From Acinetobacter lactucae (lineage in GTDB: Bacteria; Pseudomonadota; Gammaproteobacteria; Pseudomonadales; Moraxellaceae), in assembly GCF_013344765.1 (NCBI RefSeq), contig NZ_JABVBF010000002.1, positions 1-64,000 of the forward strand: a stretch of DNA of 64,000 nucleotides, read 5' to 3'. Positions 46,263 to 55,832 of the stretch are shown here, in pieces (position 1 is the stretch's first letter; every line of letters begins with the position of its first letter). The position numbers were made by a program, and so were the translations under genes. The notes under the pieces are model-generated. The model was not told the origin of the DNA. It saw only the letters and a list, made by a program, of their open reading frames with translations, and did not search any database.

Positions 46263-47681
46263 ATGAGTGAACAACAACCAAAATTTGAGATTCGTGATGA
46301 AGAACAGCTTTCAGTCGATTTGATTGAAGCACAATATGCGTTAAAAGAAAGTCGGGGCAAACCTAACGCTAAAAGCACACTGATATTAATGAGTGGTATT
46401 GAACTGGCTGGAAAGGGGGAAGCGGTTAAGCAGCTTCGTGAGTGGCTAGACCCAAGATATTTACGAGTCAAAGCAGACGCACCGCGTGTACTGACAGATA
46501 CAGAAGCATTTTGGCAATCTTACTCGGAGTTTATTCCGACTGAAGGACAAATTGTGGTGATGTTCGGCAACTGGTATAGCGATTTGCTCGTCACAGCAAC
46601 GCATGTTTCCGAACCTTTAGATGAGGCGCGCTTTGATGAATACGTTGAAAATATGCGGGCATTTGAGCAAGACTTAAAAAACAACTATGTGGATGTGGTT
46701 AAAGTTTGGTTTGATCTTTCATGGAAATCACTACAAAAACGTTTAGACAAGATAGATCCATCTGAACAACATTGGCATAAGCTTCATGGCCTAGACTGGC
46801 GTAATAAAAAACAATATGACACTTTGCAAAAGTTACGCCGCCGTTTTACCGACGATTGGTACATTATTGATGGCGAAGATGAAACACAACGCGACCAGTT
46901 TTTTGCTCAGTACCTTTTACAACACATGCGTCAACTTCCAGAGCATGAAACCGAAGTTAAAGGAAAATGGCAGCAGGCTCAAATTCCAGAGAGTTTATTA
47001 AAACCTTCTAATGAGCCACTTGAAAAAGCCGATTATAAAAAAGAGCTCGATAAACTGAGTAAAAAAATTGCCGATGCCATGCGTTTTGATAAACGTAATG
47101 TCGTGATTGCTTTTGAAGGTATGGATGCCGCAGGTAAAGGCGGTGCTATTAAGCGAATTGTTAAAAACCTAGACCCACGAGAATATGATATTCATTGTAT
47201 TGGTGCACCTGAACGCTTTGAAGCTCGACATCCTTACCTATGGCGATTTTGGAACCGCATTAATGAAGCTGAAAAAATCACGATTTTTGATCGGACATGG
47301 TATGGGCGCGTACTCGTTGAACGGGTTGAAGGATTTGCTTCGCCTTTAGAGTGGCAACGTGCTTATGATGAAATTAATCGTTTTGAAAAAGATTTATTTG
47401 ATAGTCAAACGATTGTAGTAAAAATTTGGCTAGCGATTAGTAAAGATGAACAAGAGCAGCGTTTTAAAGCTAGAGAAGAAACGCCGCATAAACGCTTTAA
47501 AATTACAGCAGAGGATTGGCGTAATCGTGATAAGTGGGATGATTATTTAAAAGCCGCTGCTGATATGTTTGAGCGAACAAGTACCGAATATGCACCTTGG
47601 CATATTGTCGCAACTGATGATAAATATACTGCACGTCTGGAAGTATTAAAGGCTATTTTAAAACAGCTGAGAGCAGACTAA
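46263..47681 (+). CDS. pap: Polyphosphate:AMP phosphotransferase (tandem PPK2 domains)
   Basis: Pap makes ADP from AMP using polyphosphate, first characterised in Acinetobacter johnsonii. The 472 residues comprise two PPK2 domains. The C-terminal one has the clear Walker A GMDAAGKGGAIKR and the lid-type FDRTWYGRVLVERVEG. The N-terminal one has GIELAGKGEAVKQ, in which the conserved aspartate is glutamate, and lacks the canonical FDRSWYNR-type segment (FGNWYSD takes its place), suggesting it is a non-catalytic domain. It stands alone on its strand between two convergent/divergent genes. Confidence 0.92.
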   Translation: MSEQQPKFEIRDEEQLSVDLIEAQYALKESRGKPNAKSTLILMSGIELAGKGEAVKQLREWLDPRYLRVKADAPRVLTDTEAFWQSYSEFIPTEGQIVVMFGNWYSDLLVTATHVSEPLDEARFDEYVENMRAFEQDLKNNYVDVVKVWFDLSWKSLQKRLDKIDPSEQHWHKLHGLDWRNKKQYDTLQKLRRRFTDDWYIIDGEDETQRDQFFAQYLLQHMRQLPEHETEVKGKWQQAQIPESLLKPSNEPLEKADYKKELDKLSKKIADAMRFDKRNVVIAFEGMDAAGKGGAIKRIVKNLDPREYDIHCIGAPERFEARHPYLWRFWNRINEAEKITIFDRTWYGRVLVERVEGFASPLEWQRAYDEINRFEKDLFDSQTIVVKIWLAISKDEQEQRFKAREETPHKRFKITAEDWRNRDKWDDYLKAAADMFERTSTEYAPWHIVATDDKYTARLEVLKAILKQLRAD

Positions 47682-47702
47682 GCTCTCAGCCAAGATCAAC
47701 CA

Positions 47703-48209
47703 TTAATTTACAATGGTACTACGACTTTTTTGCTGAATGCGTTTTGCAAGATTGTAACTGTCATTCAGATGAGTTTCTGCTATTTTTTTCATCATGAAAT
47801 AGCCTAAACTTGCTGCTACAATTTGACCGCCTAGCGGTATAAATTTAGTTACCTGTTTCGTTACGATTTTGCCCAAAAAGCCGTTAAATGTTTTTTTAAC
47901 GGTAGTACGTGCGACTACAAAACCTGAAAATTCAAAACCGCGTTTACGTAGTTCATCCCAATGAATTGTTTTAGTTTTTGGGTCGTAAACACTTACGTGT
48001 TCAGGTGCTAAACCAAAACGGGAATTGATATCTGGAATTAGGTGCGACAAAATTCCCAAATCTACCACCACGTCAAAAAAAGGAATCGGCACGATCGCCG
48101 CTCCAGCTGAGACGTAAGCTCTTTTTTTGATGAGATCATGGCACTCATCGCGAATTTGTTCCAGATTTAGGCTTGGATCAATATAGTCAGGAATCTTGTC
48201 AATTTTCAT
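47703..48209 (-). CDS. Uncharacterised protein with hydrophobic hairpin-like segments
   Basis: A 168-residue protein of unknown function. The first half contains KKRAYVSAGAAIVPIPFFDVVVDLGILSHLIPDINSRFGL, whose pattern resembles the membrane-associated part of YcjF/DUF697-type proteins. The C-terminal region has a hydrophobic stretch (FIPLGGQIVAASLGYFMM). ATG 48209 follows AGGTAGAC and is preferred; a longer frame to 48266 exists. It is convergent with pap (21 bases apart) and divergent from recC. No partners suggest a role. Confidence 0.55.
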   Translation of the reverse strand: MKIDKIPDYIDPSLNLEQIRDECHDLIKKRAYVSAGAAIVPIPFFDVVVDLGILSHLIPDINSRFGLAPEHVSVYDPKTKTIHWDELRKRGFEFSGFVVARTTVKKTFNGFLGKIVTKQVTKFIPLGGQIVAASLGYFMMKKIAETHLNDSYNLAKRIQQKSRSTIVN

Positions 48210-48378
48210 AATGTCTACCTGTATGAGTTTCTTGATGGCGTCATTCAAACCAAGTGTAAGTGACACCTAAAGTTAAATTATGCTGTGTTTAAACCAACGT
48301 GACATAGTCAGATTCAGTTGTATAGTAATGAATGTTTATGATTTTGTGCATAAATTATGCAAGCAGGATATGAAATAA

Positions 48379-51300
48379 ATGGGGATTCATGTTATTCAAA
48401 GTCAACGTATTGATGTGTTGTTGCAAGGTGTATTGGCGTCTACATCTCAAGCTTCAACGCATCCATTACAGGTTTTGAAAACCCAGCATTTTATTGTTCC
48501 AAGTCCTGCGGTCGAGCAGTGGCTGATACAAAAACTTGCAGAACAGCAAGGCATGAGTGCTAATTACCAGTTTCACCAACGGGTACGAGGTTTCCAATGG
48601 TTTGCCTATCAGCAAGTTTTAACTGCGCATAAAGAGCAGGTCCGTAAAGCGAACATCCCTCGTTTAATTTTTAAATGGCGGGTGCATCAGGCTTTACACG
48701 AATTTATTCAACCTGAAACGATGAGCATCGACACGTCGCATCCATTACATTCTATTGTTCAGCGTATTTATGACAGCGCAGATCGACTCGAACAAGGTAT
48801 AGATAAACAATTAAAAAAACAAAAAATGCTGTACTGGGTTGCTGAGCAGGTTGCCGATTTATTTAGCAACTATATGATTTATCGGGGACAGTGCCAGCGT
48901 GGTTGTGAAAATAGTTGCACCTGTCCTGAAAACTGGTTGTCTGCTTGGGGGCAGGGCCGAGCACTCGATATTGAAAAATATATTGTGCAGAAAGATGAAG
49001 AAGTGACTGCTTTTGCATTACATCAAACGCAAGAGCTGGAACGTTGGCAGCGTTGGTTGTGGCAACAACATTTTCATGATGATTTTGTGCAGATGCAGCA
49101 AATTGATGCGTTGTTTTGGCAAGAGCTAGATCATCCGGAACGCAGTAAGCGTGCTATTTCAAGATTACCTAATCAAGTGGTGATCTTTACGTTGTTAGAT
49201 TTACCACCAAGCCAATTACAGTTTTTGCGCCGTTTAGGCCAATATATTGATGTATTGATTTTGCATTATAACCCTTCACAAGAATATTGGGCCGATAGTG
49301 TCGATCCACTCTGGAAACAGCGTTATGACTTAGGGGTAAAAGAGCGTTTTATTGCGAAAAATCCAAAGGCTACAGACACTGAAATTAGCGATTTCTTTAA
49401 TAAATTTACACTCAACTTTAATGCTGAAGCGCGTGAGTCTAGACATCCGCTTTTAACCAGATTAGGGAAACAAGCCCGCGACCACTTTTCGCTATTATCA
49501 AATTTATCTACAGGTGAGGAAGGTAAGTGGGTTGATGCTTTTGTGGATGATTTTCCTGAAAGTCTGCTCGGTAAAGTTCAGTCAGATATTTTGCATTTAG
49601 TGGAACCTCAAGCTAAGCAATATGAACTCGCTCCAGACGATGACTCGATTCAGATTCATGTTTGTCATTCAACTTTACGTCAGCTTGAAGTATTAAAAGA
49701 GCAATTAATCTGTTGGTTGGCTAAACCACATGAGCAACCGCGCCGTCCAAACGATATTTTAGTTTTAGTTCCTAATTTGGCTGATATAGAGCCTCTAATT
49801 CGAAGTGTATTTCCCGCTACTGCCACTGAGCAAGGTGTACATTTGCCAGTGAAAATCGCAGGTGTTGCATCACTCGATGCACTTAATGCTTGGCGTGCCG
49901 TGATTGGGCGTATTCAGCTGATGCAGGGGCGTTTTAGCTTTGATGATTTTGCTGACTGGTTAAGTTTGCATGCGACCCAGCAACGTTACGAACTTGAGTA
50001 TGTTCAGGTTGAGCGAATTTTAAATTTACTTGCCGATGCGGGCTTTAAACGAGGGCTGGATGCAGAGCATCTCAAGCGCAGTTTGTGTGAAGGCGATGAT
50101 GATTACCGATATAGCTTTAAATTTGCCTTAGAGCGATTGGCCCTTGGCATTGCTGTGCCTGTACATGCGACGTTTAATCAGGTGTTGAGTTATGCCAAAG
50201 TTCAACCGAGCGATTTCGAGTTGGTGGGTACACTCATTCAGATTTATCAAGATTTGAATGAGCGCCGTGATTGGCTGACTCTGCATGAACAAGGAAAAGT
50301 CTACACGGTTGAATATTGGCTTCAGGTATTGGGCAAAGATATTGTTGAGTTTGAACAGGTCGGTGTTGCTGCTTTAAAAGCTGTGCGGGAAATTGTTAAA
50401 AAACAAGAACGAATGTTAACGCTCGCAAGTTATTACGCTGAGACAGAAACAGGAACTTTGCGCAAAATTACCTTGCCTCTGCCTTATATTATTGAAGAAA
50501 TTCAACGGACATTAGAAAGTCAAAGTGCGCAAGCTGAACCGACAGGGCAAATTACCTTTGCCCAAATTGGACACATTCGACCGTTACCTTATCGTTTAAT
50601 GGTCATGTTAAATCTTGATGCAGGGCAATTTCCAAACCGTGATACACACGTTCCATTTGATTTGATGGATGCACTGCGCCAACAGTTAGGCGATCGCTCT
50701 CGACTTGAAGATGATCAAGGTGCTTTTTTAGATGCTTTATTATTAGCTCAAGAAAATTTATGGCTGTTTTATAACGGCTTTGATGTGAACGATGGCGAGG
50801 TGCGCGAACCTTCCAGTATTCTTCAAGAGTTCCGTGAGCATCTTGCTTTAATTGTGAAAGCTGAAAGCGATCTACCTGAAAATTTCGTTGTTGAAGGGAT
50901 TGAAATTCCATCACAGTTAAAACAACTCTATCACTTACATGATTTACAGCCCTTCGACCCGAAAGGTTTTACTGTAGAAAAAAGTGTTATTCGCTACCAA
51001 GACCACTGGTTTAAAGTCGCTTCACAAATTCAGCAAGTTTCAGGAAGCCGTCAACCTTGGACGAACACAACCTATCCGCTACAAGCACCGGACATGCTGG
51101 TTTTAGAGAGTCAGCAGTGGATACAGGATGTGACATTCCCTGCACGGTTATATTTGAAAACTTTAGGGGTAGAAAACTTAGGAAGTGTCGGAGTGCTAGA
51201 CCAAAATGAACCGTTATTATTAGATGGTTTAGGGCGCTATACGATCCGACATTTTTTACAACAATCTGAACAGCAAGCACAACCTGAAGTATTAATTGAT

Positions 51301-52014
51301 CAGTTGCCTGTAGGTAAAGTCAAATATAGCGCATGGCAACAAGGTGTGTTTGAGCAAGAATGTTTGCTTGAACGCCTTCACAATTATGCACCAGCAGTGA
51401 CATCAACGACTCAGCGTATTTGGCGAATTGCTAAACAGCTGCATATGAATATTACCGTTCCGAAGTCTGAAACTCGGGATTGGGTGAGTATGGAGCCTTC
51501 AAGCGCTCGGGCAAAAAGACGTGCTAAAGTCTGGTTAGAATATCTACTTTGGTTAGCTTACTTAAATGAAGGAAGTGCAGGGGCTGAAAAACGCCGTATT
51601 GTGGTTTTTAGCGATCAAACTGTGATTTGTAGTGGCATAAGTTCTGAGCAAGCTCGGCAATATTTACAGCCATGGTTTAAAATCTGGTGCCATGCACAGC
51701 AACAACCTTTGGTTCTACCAGCAGCCTTATTATTAAAGCCGCTAGAAAAAGCTAAAGCATATCAGTGGAAAATAACAAATCAGACAGAAAAAGCAAAACT
51801 GGATGAGAAGAGCTATGCTGAGCTGCTAAAATACTGGAATGAAACAGGGTCATTTACCACAATGGATATGACTCAAAATGAAGCTTGTAAGTTGCATCAA
51901 GACTGGAGCTTTATTTTACAAGAACAAGATGCACAGGCTTTACTTCAACACGCTTGTGATGAGTTTGCGTATGATCTGTATCATCCTGTTTTTCAATTTC
52001 AACATTCGGAGTAA
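48379..52014 (+). CDS. recC: RecBCD exonuclease V subunit RecC
   Basis: RecC is the subunit that splits the duplex and scans for Chi in RecBCD. At 1211 residues it is a little longer than E. coli RecC (1122). The N-terminal half is a defunct SF1 helicase fold (VPSPAVEQWLIQKLAEQQGMSANY), typical of RecC, and the C-terminal part a defunct nuclease fold. The family's cysteine cluster (CQRGCENSCTCPENW) is present. recB starts three bases after its stop, so the two are coupled. Chi sequence for Acinetobacter is not derivable here. Confidence 0.96.
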   Translation: MGIHVIQSQRIDVLLQGVLASTSQASTHPLQVLKTQHFIVPSPAVEQWLIQKLAEQQGMSANYQFHQRVRGFQWFAYQQVLTAHKEQVRKANIPRLIFKWRVHQALHEFIQPETMSIDTSHPLHSIVQRIYDSADRLEQGIDKQLKKQKMLYWVAEQVADLFSNYMIYRGQCQRGCENSCTCPENWLSAWGQGRALDIEKYIVQKDEEVTAFALHQTQELERWQRWLWQQHFHDDFVQMQQIDALFWQELDHPERSKRAISRLPNQVVIFTLLDLPPSQLQFLRRLGQYIDVLILHYNPSQEYWADSVDPLWKQRYDLGVKERFIAKNPKATDTEISDFFNKFTLNFNAEARESRHPLLTRLGKQARDHFSLLSNLSTGEEGKWVDAFVDDFPESLLGKVQSDILHLVEPQAKQYELAPDDDSIQIHVCHSTLRQLEVLKEQLICWLAKPHEQPRRPNDILVLVPNLADIEPLIRSVFPATATEQGVHLPVKIAGVASLDALNAWRAVIGRIQLMQGRFSFDDFADWLSLHATQQRYELEYVQVERILNLLADAGFKRGLDAEHLKRSLCEGDDDYRYSFKFALERLALGIAVPVHATFNQVLSYAKVQPSDFELVGTLIQIYQDLNERRDWLTLHEQGKVYTVEYWLQVLGKDIVEFEQVGVAALKAVREIVKKQERMLTLASYYAETETGTLRKITLPLPYIIEEIQRTLESQSAQAEPTGQITFAQIGHIRPLPYRLMVMLNLDAGQFPNRDTHVPFDLMDALRQQLGDRSRLEDDQGAFLDALLLAQENLWLFYNGFDVNDGEVREPSSILQEFREHLALIVKAESDLPENFVVEGIEIPSQLKQLYHLHDLQPFDPKGFTVEKSVIRYQDHWFKVASQIQQVSGSRQPWTNTTYPLQAPDMLVLESQQWIQDVTFPARLYLKTLGVENLGSVGVLDQNEPLLLDGLGRYTIRHFLQQSEQQAQPEVLIDQLPVGKVKYSAWQQGVFEQECLLERLHNYAPAVTSTTQRIWRIAKQLHMNITVPKSETRDWVSMEPSSARAKRRAKVWLEYLLWLAYLNEGSAGAEKRRIVVFSDQTVICSGISSEQARQYLQPWFKIWCHAQQQPLVLPAALLLKPLEKAKAYQWKITNQTEKAKLDEKSYAELLKYWNETGSFTTMDMTQNEACKLHQDWSFILQEQDAQALLQHACDEFAYDLYHPVFQFQHSE

Positions 52015-52017
52015 GGC

Positions 52018-55000
52018 ATGAACTCAAGAGTACAGGTGTCTTATCAACCTATTATTGATATTGAATTTAGTGGTTTACACTTAATTGAAGCTTCGGCAGG
52101 TACAGGGAAAACCTATACCTTATCGAGCTTGATGGTCCGTATCTTTCTTGAAAAGTATTTGCCTAGACAAGTGATTGCAACCACGTTTACTCGTGCTGCC
52201 GCTGCCGAGTTAAAAAGTCGTATTCGCGCCCGTCTGGTCGAAACGTACCGTTACTTAGAGACCAAGCGCAGTTTTACAGAACAAGAGCTACTTACGCAGG
52301 CTGAGCAAGAGCCTGACTTATTACTCCAACATATTTTAAAAAGCTTTGCGACGCGTATTGCCTATGCGTGTGAACGTTTAAAACTGGTTATAGATCAATT
52401 AGACGAGTTATTTGTCGGGACACTTGATAGCTTTAGCCAAAAACTGTTACGTGAGTTTGCCTTTGAGAGTGGCAAAATTGAACGCGCTCAAATTACCGAT
52501 GATGCCAAAACCTATAGCCGACAACTGATTCATGATGTTTTGCGTGAATGGATACAGTCTCAACCTCAAACCGTGATTGATGCTTTGTATTTGGCAGGTG
52601 AGCTTAAGAGTGTTGATAGTTTTGTTAAACTTGTCGAAGACTCACTTAATTTTAGTTCAGCTCATTTTAAACTTCCCGAAAAACCAACTATTCAATTTGA
52701 ACAACTTGCGCAGCTCAAACAGTTAGCAACAGAAATTGACTTAAGCCTTTTAGAGTCGTATTACTTGCTTGATGGCGAGCACTACAAGCATGTAAGTGGG
52801 ACCGTATTTCGAAATGGCGCGTTTAACAAATTATTTAGCGAGTGTTTACCGCAGCTTTTGCAAGTTCTAACGCAAAGCGACAGTATTCTAGTTTTTGATG
52901 GGTCTTTGACTGCACAACGTGAGCTTGTTTTTAAGTTTTTAGGTCAACTTGCCGATCAAAAAGTTTTTAAGAAATGTCCTGCTGAAATCTCAGAGGGTTT
53001 CTATCAGCATCCCTGTATTCAGCAAATCCAGAAGTTGTTCGGTGTGCTGAAAAACTACGCCGAGCAGTTCGACCAGCTTCATATTTATTTAAAAGCCTAT
53101 TTATGTGTAGAGGTTAAAAAACGCTTACCACAGGTTTTGCAAAATAAAGGTGAGACTACTTTTTCTCAGCAAATTCGTACACTTTCTGAAGCTTTAAAAG
53201 GTGAGCAGGGGCAACGTTTTGCTGTATTTGTGCAGGCTCGATATCCCTTAATCTTGGTTGATGAATTTCAGGACACCAACCAAGATCAAGACGATATGCT
53301 GGCGAGCATTTGGCGCCATCCAGAGCGCTACCACAAAGGCTGCATGATTATGGTCGGTGACCGTAAACAGGCAATTTACGGTTTCCGTGGTGGGGATATG
53401 CTCACCTTCTTAAATGCTTATAAAGATATTCAAGCCAAGCATGGTCGTGAATATAAGTTAATTCATAACCATCGTTCTGTTGCTGACTTAGTTGAAGTGG
53501 TCGACGCCTTATTTCAAAGGCAAATCGACTTTGGTGAAGAAGTTCAATATGACCCAATTCGAGCAGGTACTCGGCCTCATCCTGTATTGATTGAGCAGAA
53601 CAATCATAATCCTTATCCTTTACGCTGGCTCATGCTCAAAGATAAAGAAACAGAGGCTCAGCAAGTTGCATGGAAGATTCGAGATCTACTTAACCAGTCA
53701 CATGCTGGACAACTATATTTTCAAAAAGATGCTCAGACTCAAACCTTAAATGAAGATGATATTGCGGTATTGTCTCGTAATCATGATGGCCTCGATAAAG
53801 TTCAATTTGAGCTAGAACGTTTAGGAATTCGGGTTAATCGCCCATCAAAACGAAGTGTTTTCGATTGCTCGATTGCTCAAGACGTGGGTGCTTTGTTGAC
53901 TGCCATACTTCATCCTTACGATGAGGCAAAAGTAAAACGAGCGTTAATTAGCCGTCTATTTGCCATGGATTTAAAACAACTCTTGCAACTTGAGCAGACA
54001 GCCGAAGGGTTAAGCCAGTTTATGACTGGTTTTGACACGATTAGAGAGTTGTGGTCCGCTCAAGGCTTTTTAGTGGCATGGCAACAATGCCTCATCCAGT
54101 TTGATATATGGCAAAATTTGGTTGCAGCTCAAAGTAAAGATAATGAACGGGTTGTGGTGAACTTACGTCATTTAACTGAAATTTTGAGTCAGCACAGTGA
54201 GAAATACTCAGGCGCGCAAAATCTCTATCACTGGTATCTCAAACAGTTGCGTTCTCCTCTTGATCGTGATTGGGAGTTAGAACGTAAATTATCGAGTGAA
54301 GCTGGTGTTCAGCTCATGACAATTCACCAGTCAAAAGGACTGGAATTTAAGATAGTATTTTTATTAGGTGCAGATAAGCCCTTTCGAGAAAATAATAAAA
54401 CACTCAATTTTTCGACCCAAGATATTGTCAAACCAGACTCAAACCAGACTTTGACTCAACGTGTCGTTGCGATTGCTGACAAAACTTATTTGAATGAAAT
54501 AGAACTTAAGCAGCACGAAGAGCGAGCACTCGCTGAACAGAATCGTCTTTGGTATGTCGCTTTAACGCGAGCAAGCCACCGCGTCTATGCTGTTTTACAA
54601 GATCTTGATGGTAAATCAGTTTCAGGCTTAGCTTTCTGGAAAAATAGAGCTGAACCTTTTCAACACCGTTGCTGTACGGATGAAATGGTTTTGGAACAGA
54701 TTCCACAAGCAATTCATTTAACCAAGCAAACCAGTGTTATTGAAATACAAGCAAAACGGTTTCCTGAACAACGTTTTTATTCGAGAGGGAAAACCAGTTT
54801 CAGTTACTTGGCACAGCATTTAAAACATAAGGCGGGCACAGATTTATTGGCGAGTCAGAGCAATGATGCTGTATTAGCAGAAGATGAGTTGGACTTAATC
54901 AACTCTACTGAAGCAATCAGTGCTCAGCCGATTGACTGGATAAAGAATAACTTTCCTAGAGGAACGCTTGCCGGTAATTTCTTGCATGAAATATTTGAAC

Positions 55001-55716
55001 ATATTGATTTTCAGTGTTCAGATGACTGGGTCATAGAAATACGTCGTCGCTTTAAAAATGACTATAGTAGCCTTTGGCAAGATTTACTCAGTAAATATAA
55101 CGAGAGTTTCCCAGAAGAGGAAGATGCCGAAAATCTGCTTTACCAGTCAGTTGCAGAGTGGTTAAAAGATATTTTGCGAACACCGCTTTCTCAAGGTTTT
55201 CAACTAAATCAGCTCCAACAAGATCAGTATTTGTCAGAGTTTCCTTTTTATTTGGCACTCTCAGATCGGGTTTTAGCAATGAAACGTATTCAGCAGCTCT
55301 TCGCTGAGTATGGGTTGAATATGCCGGAATTACTTGAAGCGCGTTCGGCCCGTTATCTCAATGGTTCTATCGATTTGGTTTATTTTGATGGGCAGCGTTA
55401 CCACATTGCCGATTATAAAAGTAATTACTTAGGCGATGATCTTGCAGATTATCGTAGCGACAGCATTGCCCAAAGTATGTCTTTAGCAAGTTATTGGCTA
55501 CAAGCAGGTTTATATCTCGTTGCATTACATCGTTATTTGCAAGTCAAAATGCAGGATTACAAGATTGAGCAACACTTAGGTGGGGCGACCTATCTTTATT
55601 TACGTGGCATGAATGGTGAAGCGGAGCAGGGCTATTATTACTGGCAACCTAGTGTCGAGTTTATTCTGCGTCTTGATGCCATTTTGGGGTATTTTGCTGA
55701 GGATAAAATTGCATGA
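52018..55716 (+). CDS. recB: RecBCD exonuclease V subunit RecB
   Basis: RecB is the 3'-5' helicase and the nuclease of RecBCD. The N-terminal SF1 helicase has Walker A ASAGTGKT (25-32), motif II LVDEFQDTNQDQ, motif III VGDRKQAIYGFRGGDM, motif V TIHQSKGLEFKIVFL and motif VI RLWYVALTRASHRV. The C-terminal nuclease domain has the catalytic D..DYK pattern in GSIDLVYFDGQ and ADYKSN. Length (1232) matches E. coli RecB (1180). It follows recC by three bases. Ninety-six bases separate it from recD, much of that occupied by the DnaA-box-like array. Confidence 0.97.
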   Translation: MNSRVQVSYQPIIDIEFSGLHLIEASAGTGKTYTLSSLMVRIFLEKYLPRQVIATTFTRAAAAELKSRIRARLVETYRYLETKRSFTEQELLTQAEQEPDLLLQHILKSFATRIAYACERLKLVIDQLDELFVGTLDSFSQKLLREFAFESGKIERAQITDDAKTYSRQLIHDVLREWIQSQPQTVIDALYLAGELKSVDSFVKLVEDSLNFSSAHFKLPEKPTIQFEQLAQLKQLATEIDLSLLESYYLLDGEHYKHVSGTVFRNGAFNKLFSECLPQLLQVLTQSDSILVFDGSLTAQRELVFKFLGQLADQKVFKKCPAEISEGFYQHPCIQQIQKLFGVLKNYAEQFDQLHIYLKAYLCVEVKKRLPQVLQNKGETTFSQQIRTLSEALKGEQGQRFAVFVQARYPLILVDEFQDTNQDQDDMLASIWRHPERYHKGCMIMVGDRKQAIYGFRGGDMLTFLNAYKDIQAKHGREYKLIHNHRSVADLVEVVDALFQRQIDFGEEVQYDPIRAGTRPHPVLIEQNNHNPYPLRWLMLKDKETEAQQVAWKIRDLLNQSHAGQLYFQKDAQTQTLNEDDIAVLSRNHDGLDKVQFELERLGIRVNRPSKRSVFDCSIAQDVGALLTAILHPYDEAKVKRALISRLFAMDLKQLLQLEQTAEGLSQFMTGFDTIRELWSAQGFLVAWQQCLIQFDIWQNLVAAQSKDNERVVVNLRHLTEILSQHSEKYSGAQNLYHWYLKQLRSPLDRDWELERKLSSEAGVQLMTIHQSKGLEFKIVFLLGADKPFRENNKTLNFSTQDIVKPDSNQTLTQRVVAIADKTYLNEIELKQHEERALAEQNRLWYVALTRASHRVYAVLQDLDGKSVSGLAFWKNRAEPFQHRCCTDEMVLEQIPQAIHLTKQTSVIEIQAKRFPEQRFYSRGKTSFSYLAQHLKHKAGTDLLASQSNDAVLAEDELDLINSTEAISAQPIDWIKNNFPRGTLAGNFLHEIFEHIDFQCSDDWVIEIRRRFKNDYSSLWQDLLSKYNESFPEEEDAENLLYQSVAEWLKDILRTPLSQGFQLNQLQQDQYLSEFPFYLALSDRVLAMKRIQQLFAEYGLNMPELLEARSARYLNGSIDLVYFDGQRYHIADYKSNYLGDDLADYRSDSIAQSMSLASYWLQAGLYLVALHRYLQVKMQDYKIEQHLGGATYLYLRGMNGEAEQGYYYWQPSVEFILRLDAILGYFAEDKIA

Positions 55717-55763
55717 AAAATGCTGATAAAGTATGTAATTTCAATATTAACAAATACTTGACA

Positions 55764-55832
55764 TGTGGATAAGCCTGTCTATAACCATGTGGACAAGCGT
55801 GTGGAAAACTAGGTGGATAAGTGTGTGGACAA
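55764..55832 (+). repeat. Six DnaA-box-like 9-mers at exact 12-bp spacing before/inside recD
   Basis: Units begin at 55764, 55776, 55788, 55800, 55812 and 55824. In order they read TGTGGATAA, then TGTCTATAA, then TGTGGACAA, then TGTGGAAAA, then GGTGGATAA, then TGTGGACAA. The first is the perfect complement of the DnaA box TTATCCACA; each of the others has one mismatch to TGTGNATAA. All point the same way with 3 bases between them. The repeat starts and stops abruptly; a 48-bp AT-rich stretch lies on the recB side. It spans the recD start region. Binding by DnaA is inferred. Confidence 0.7.
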
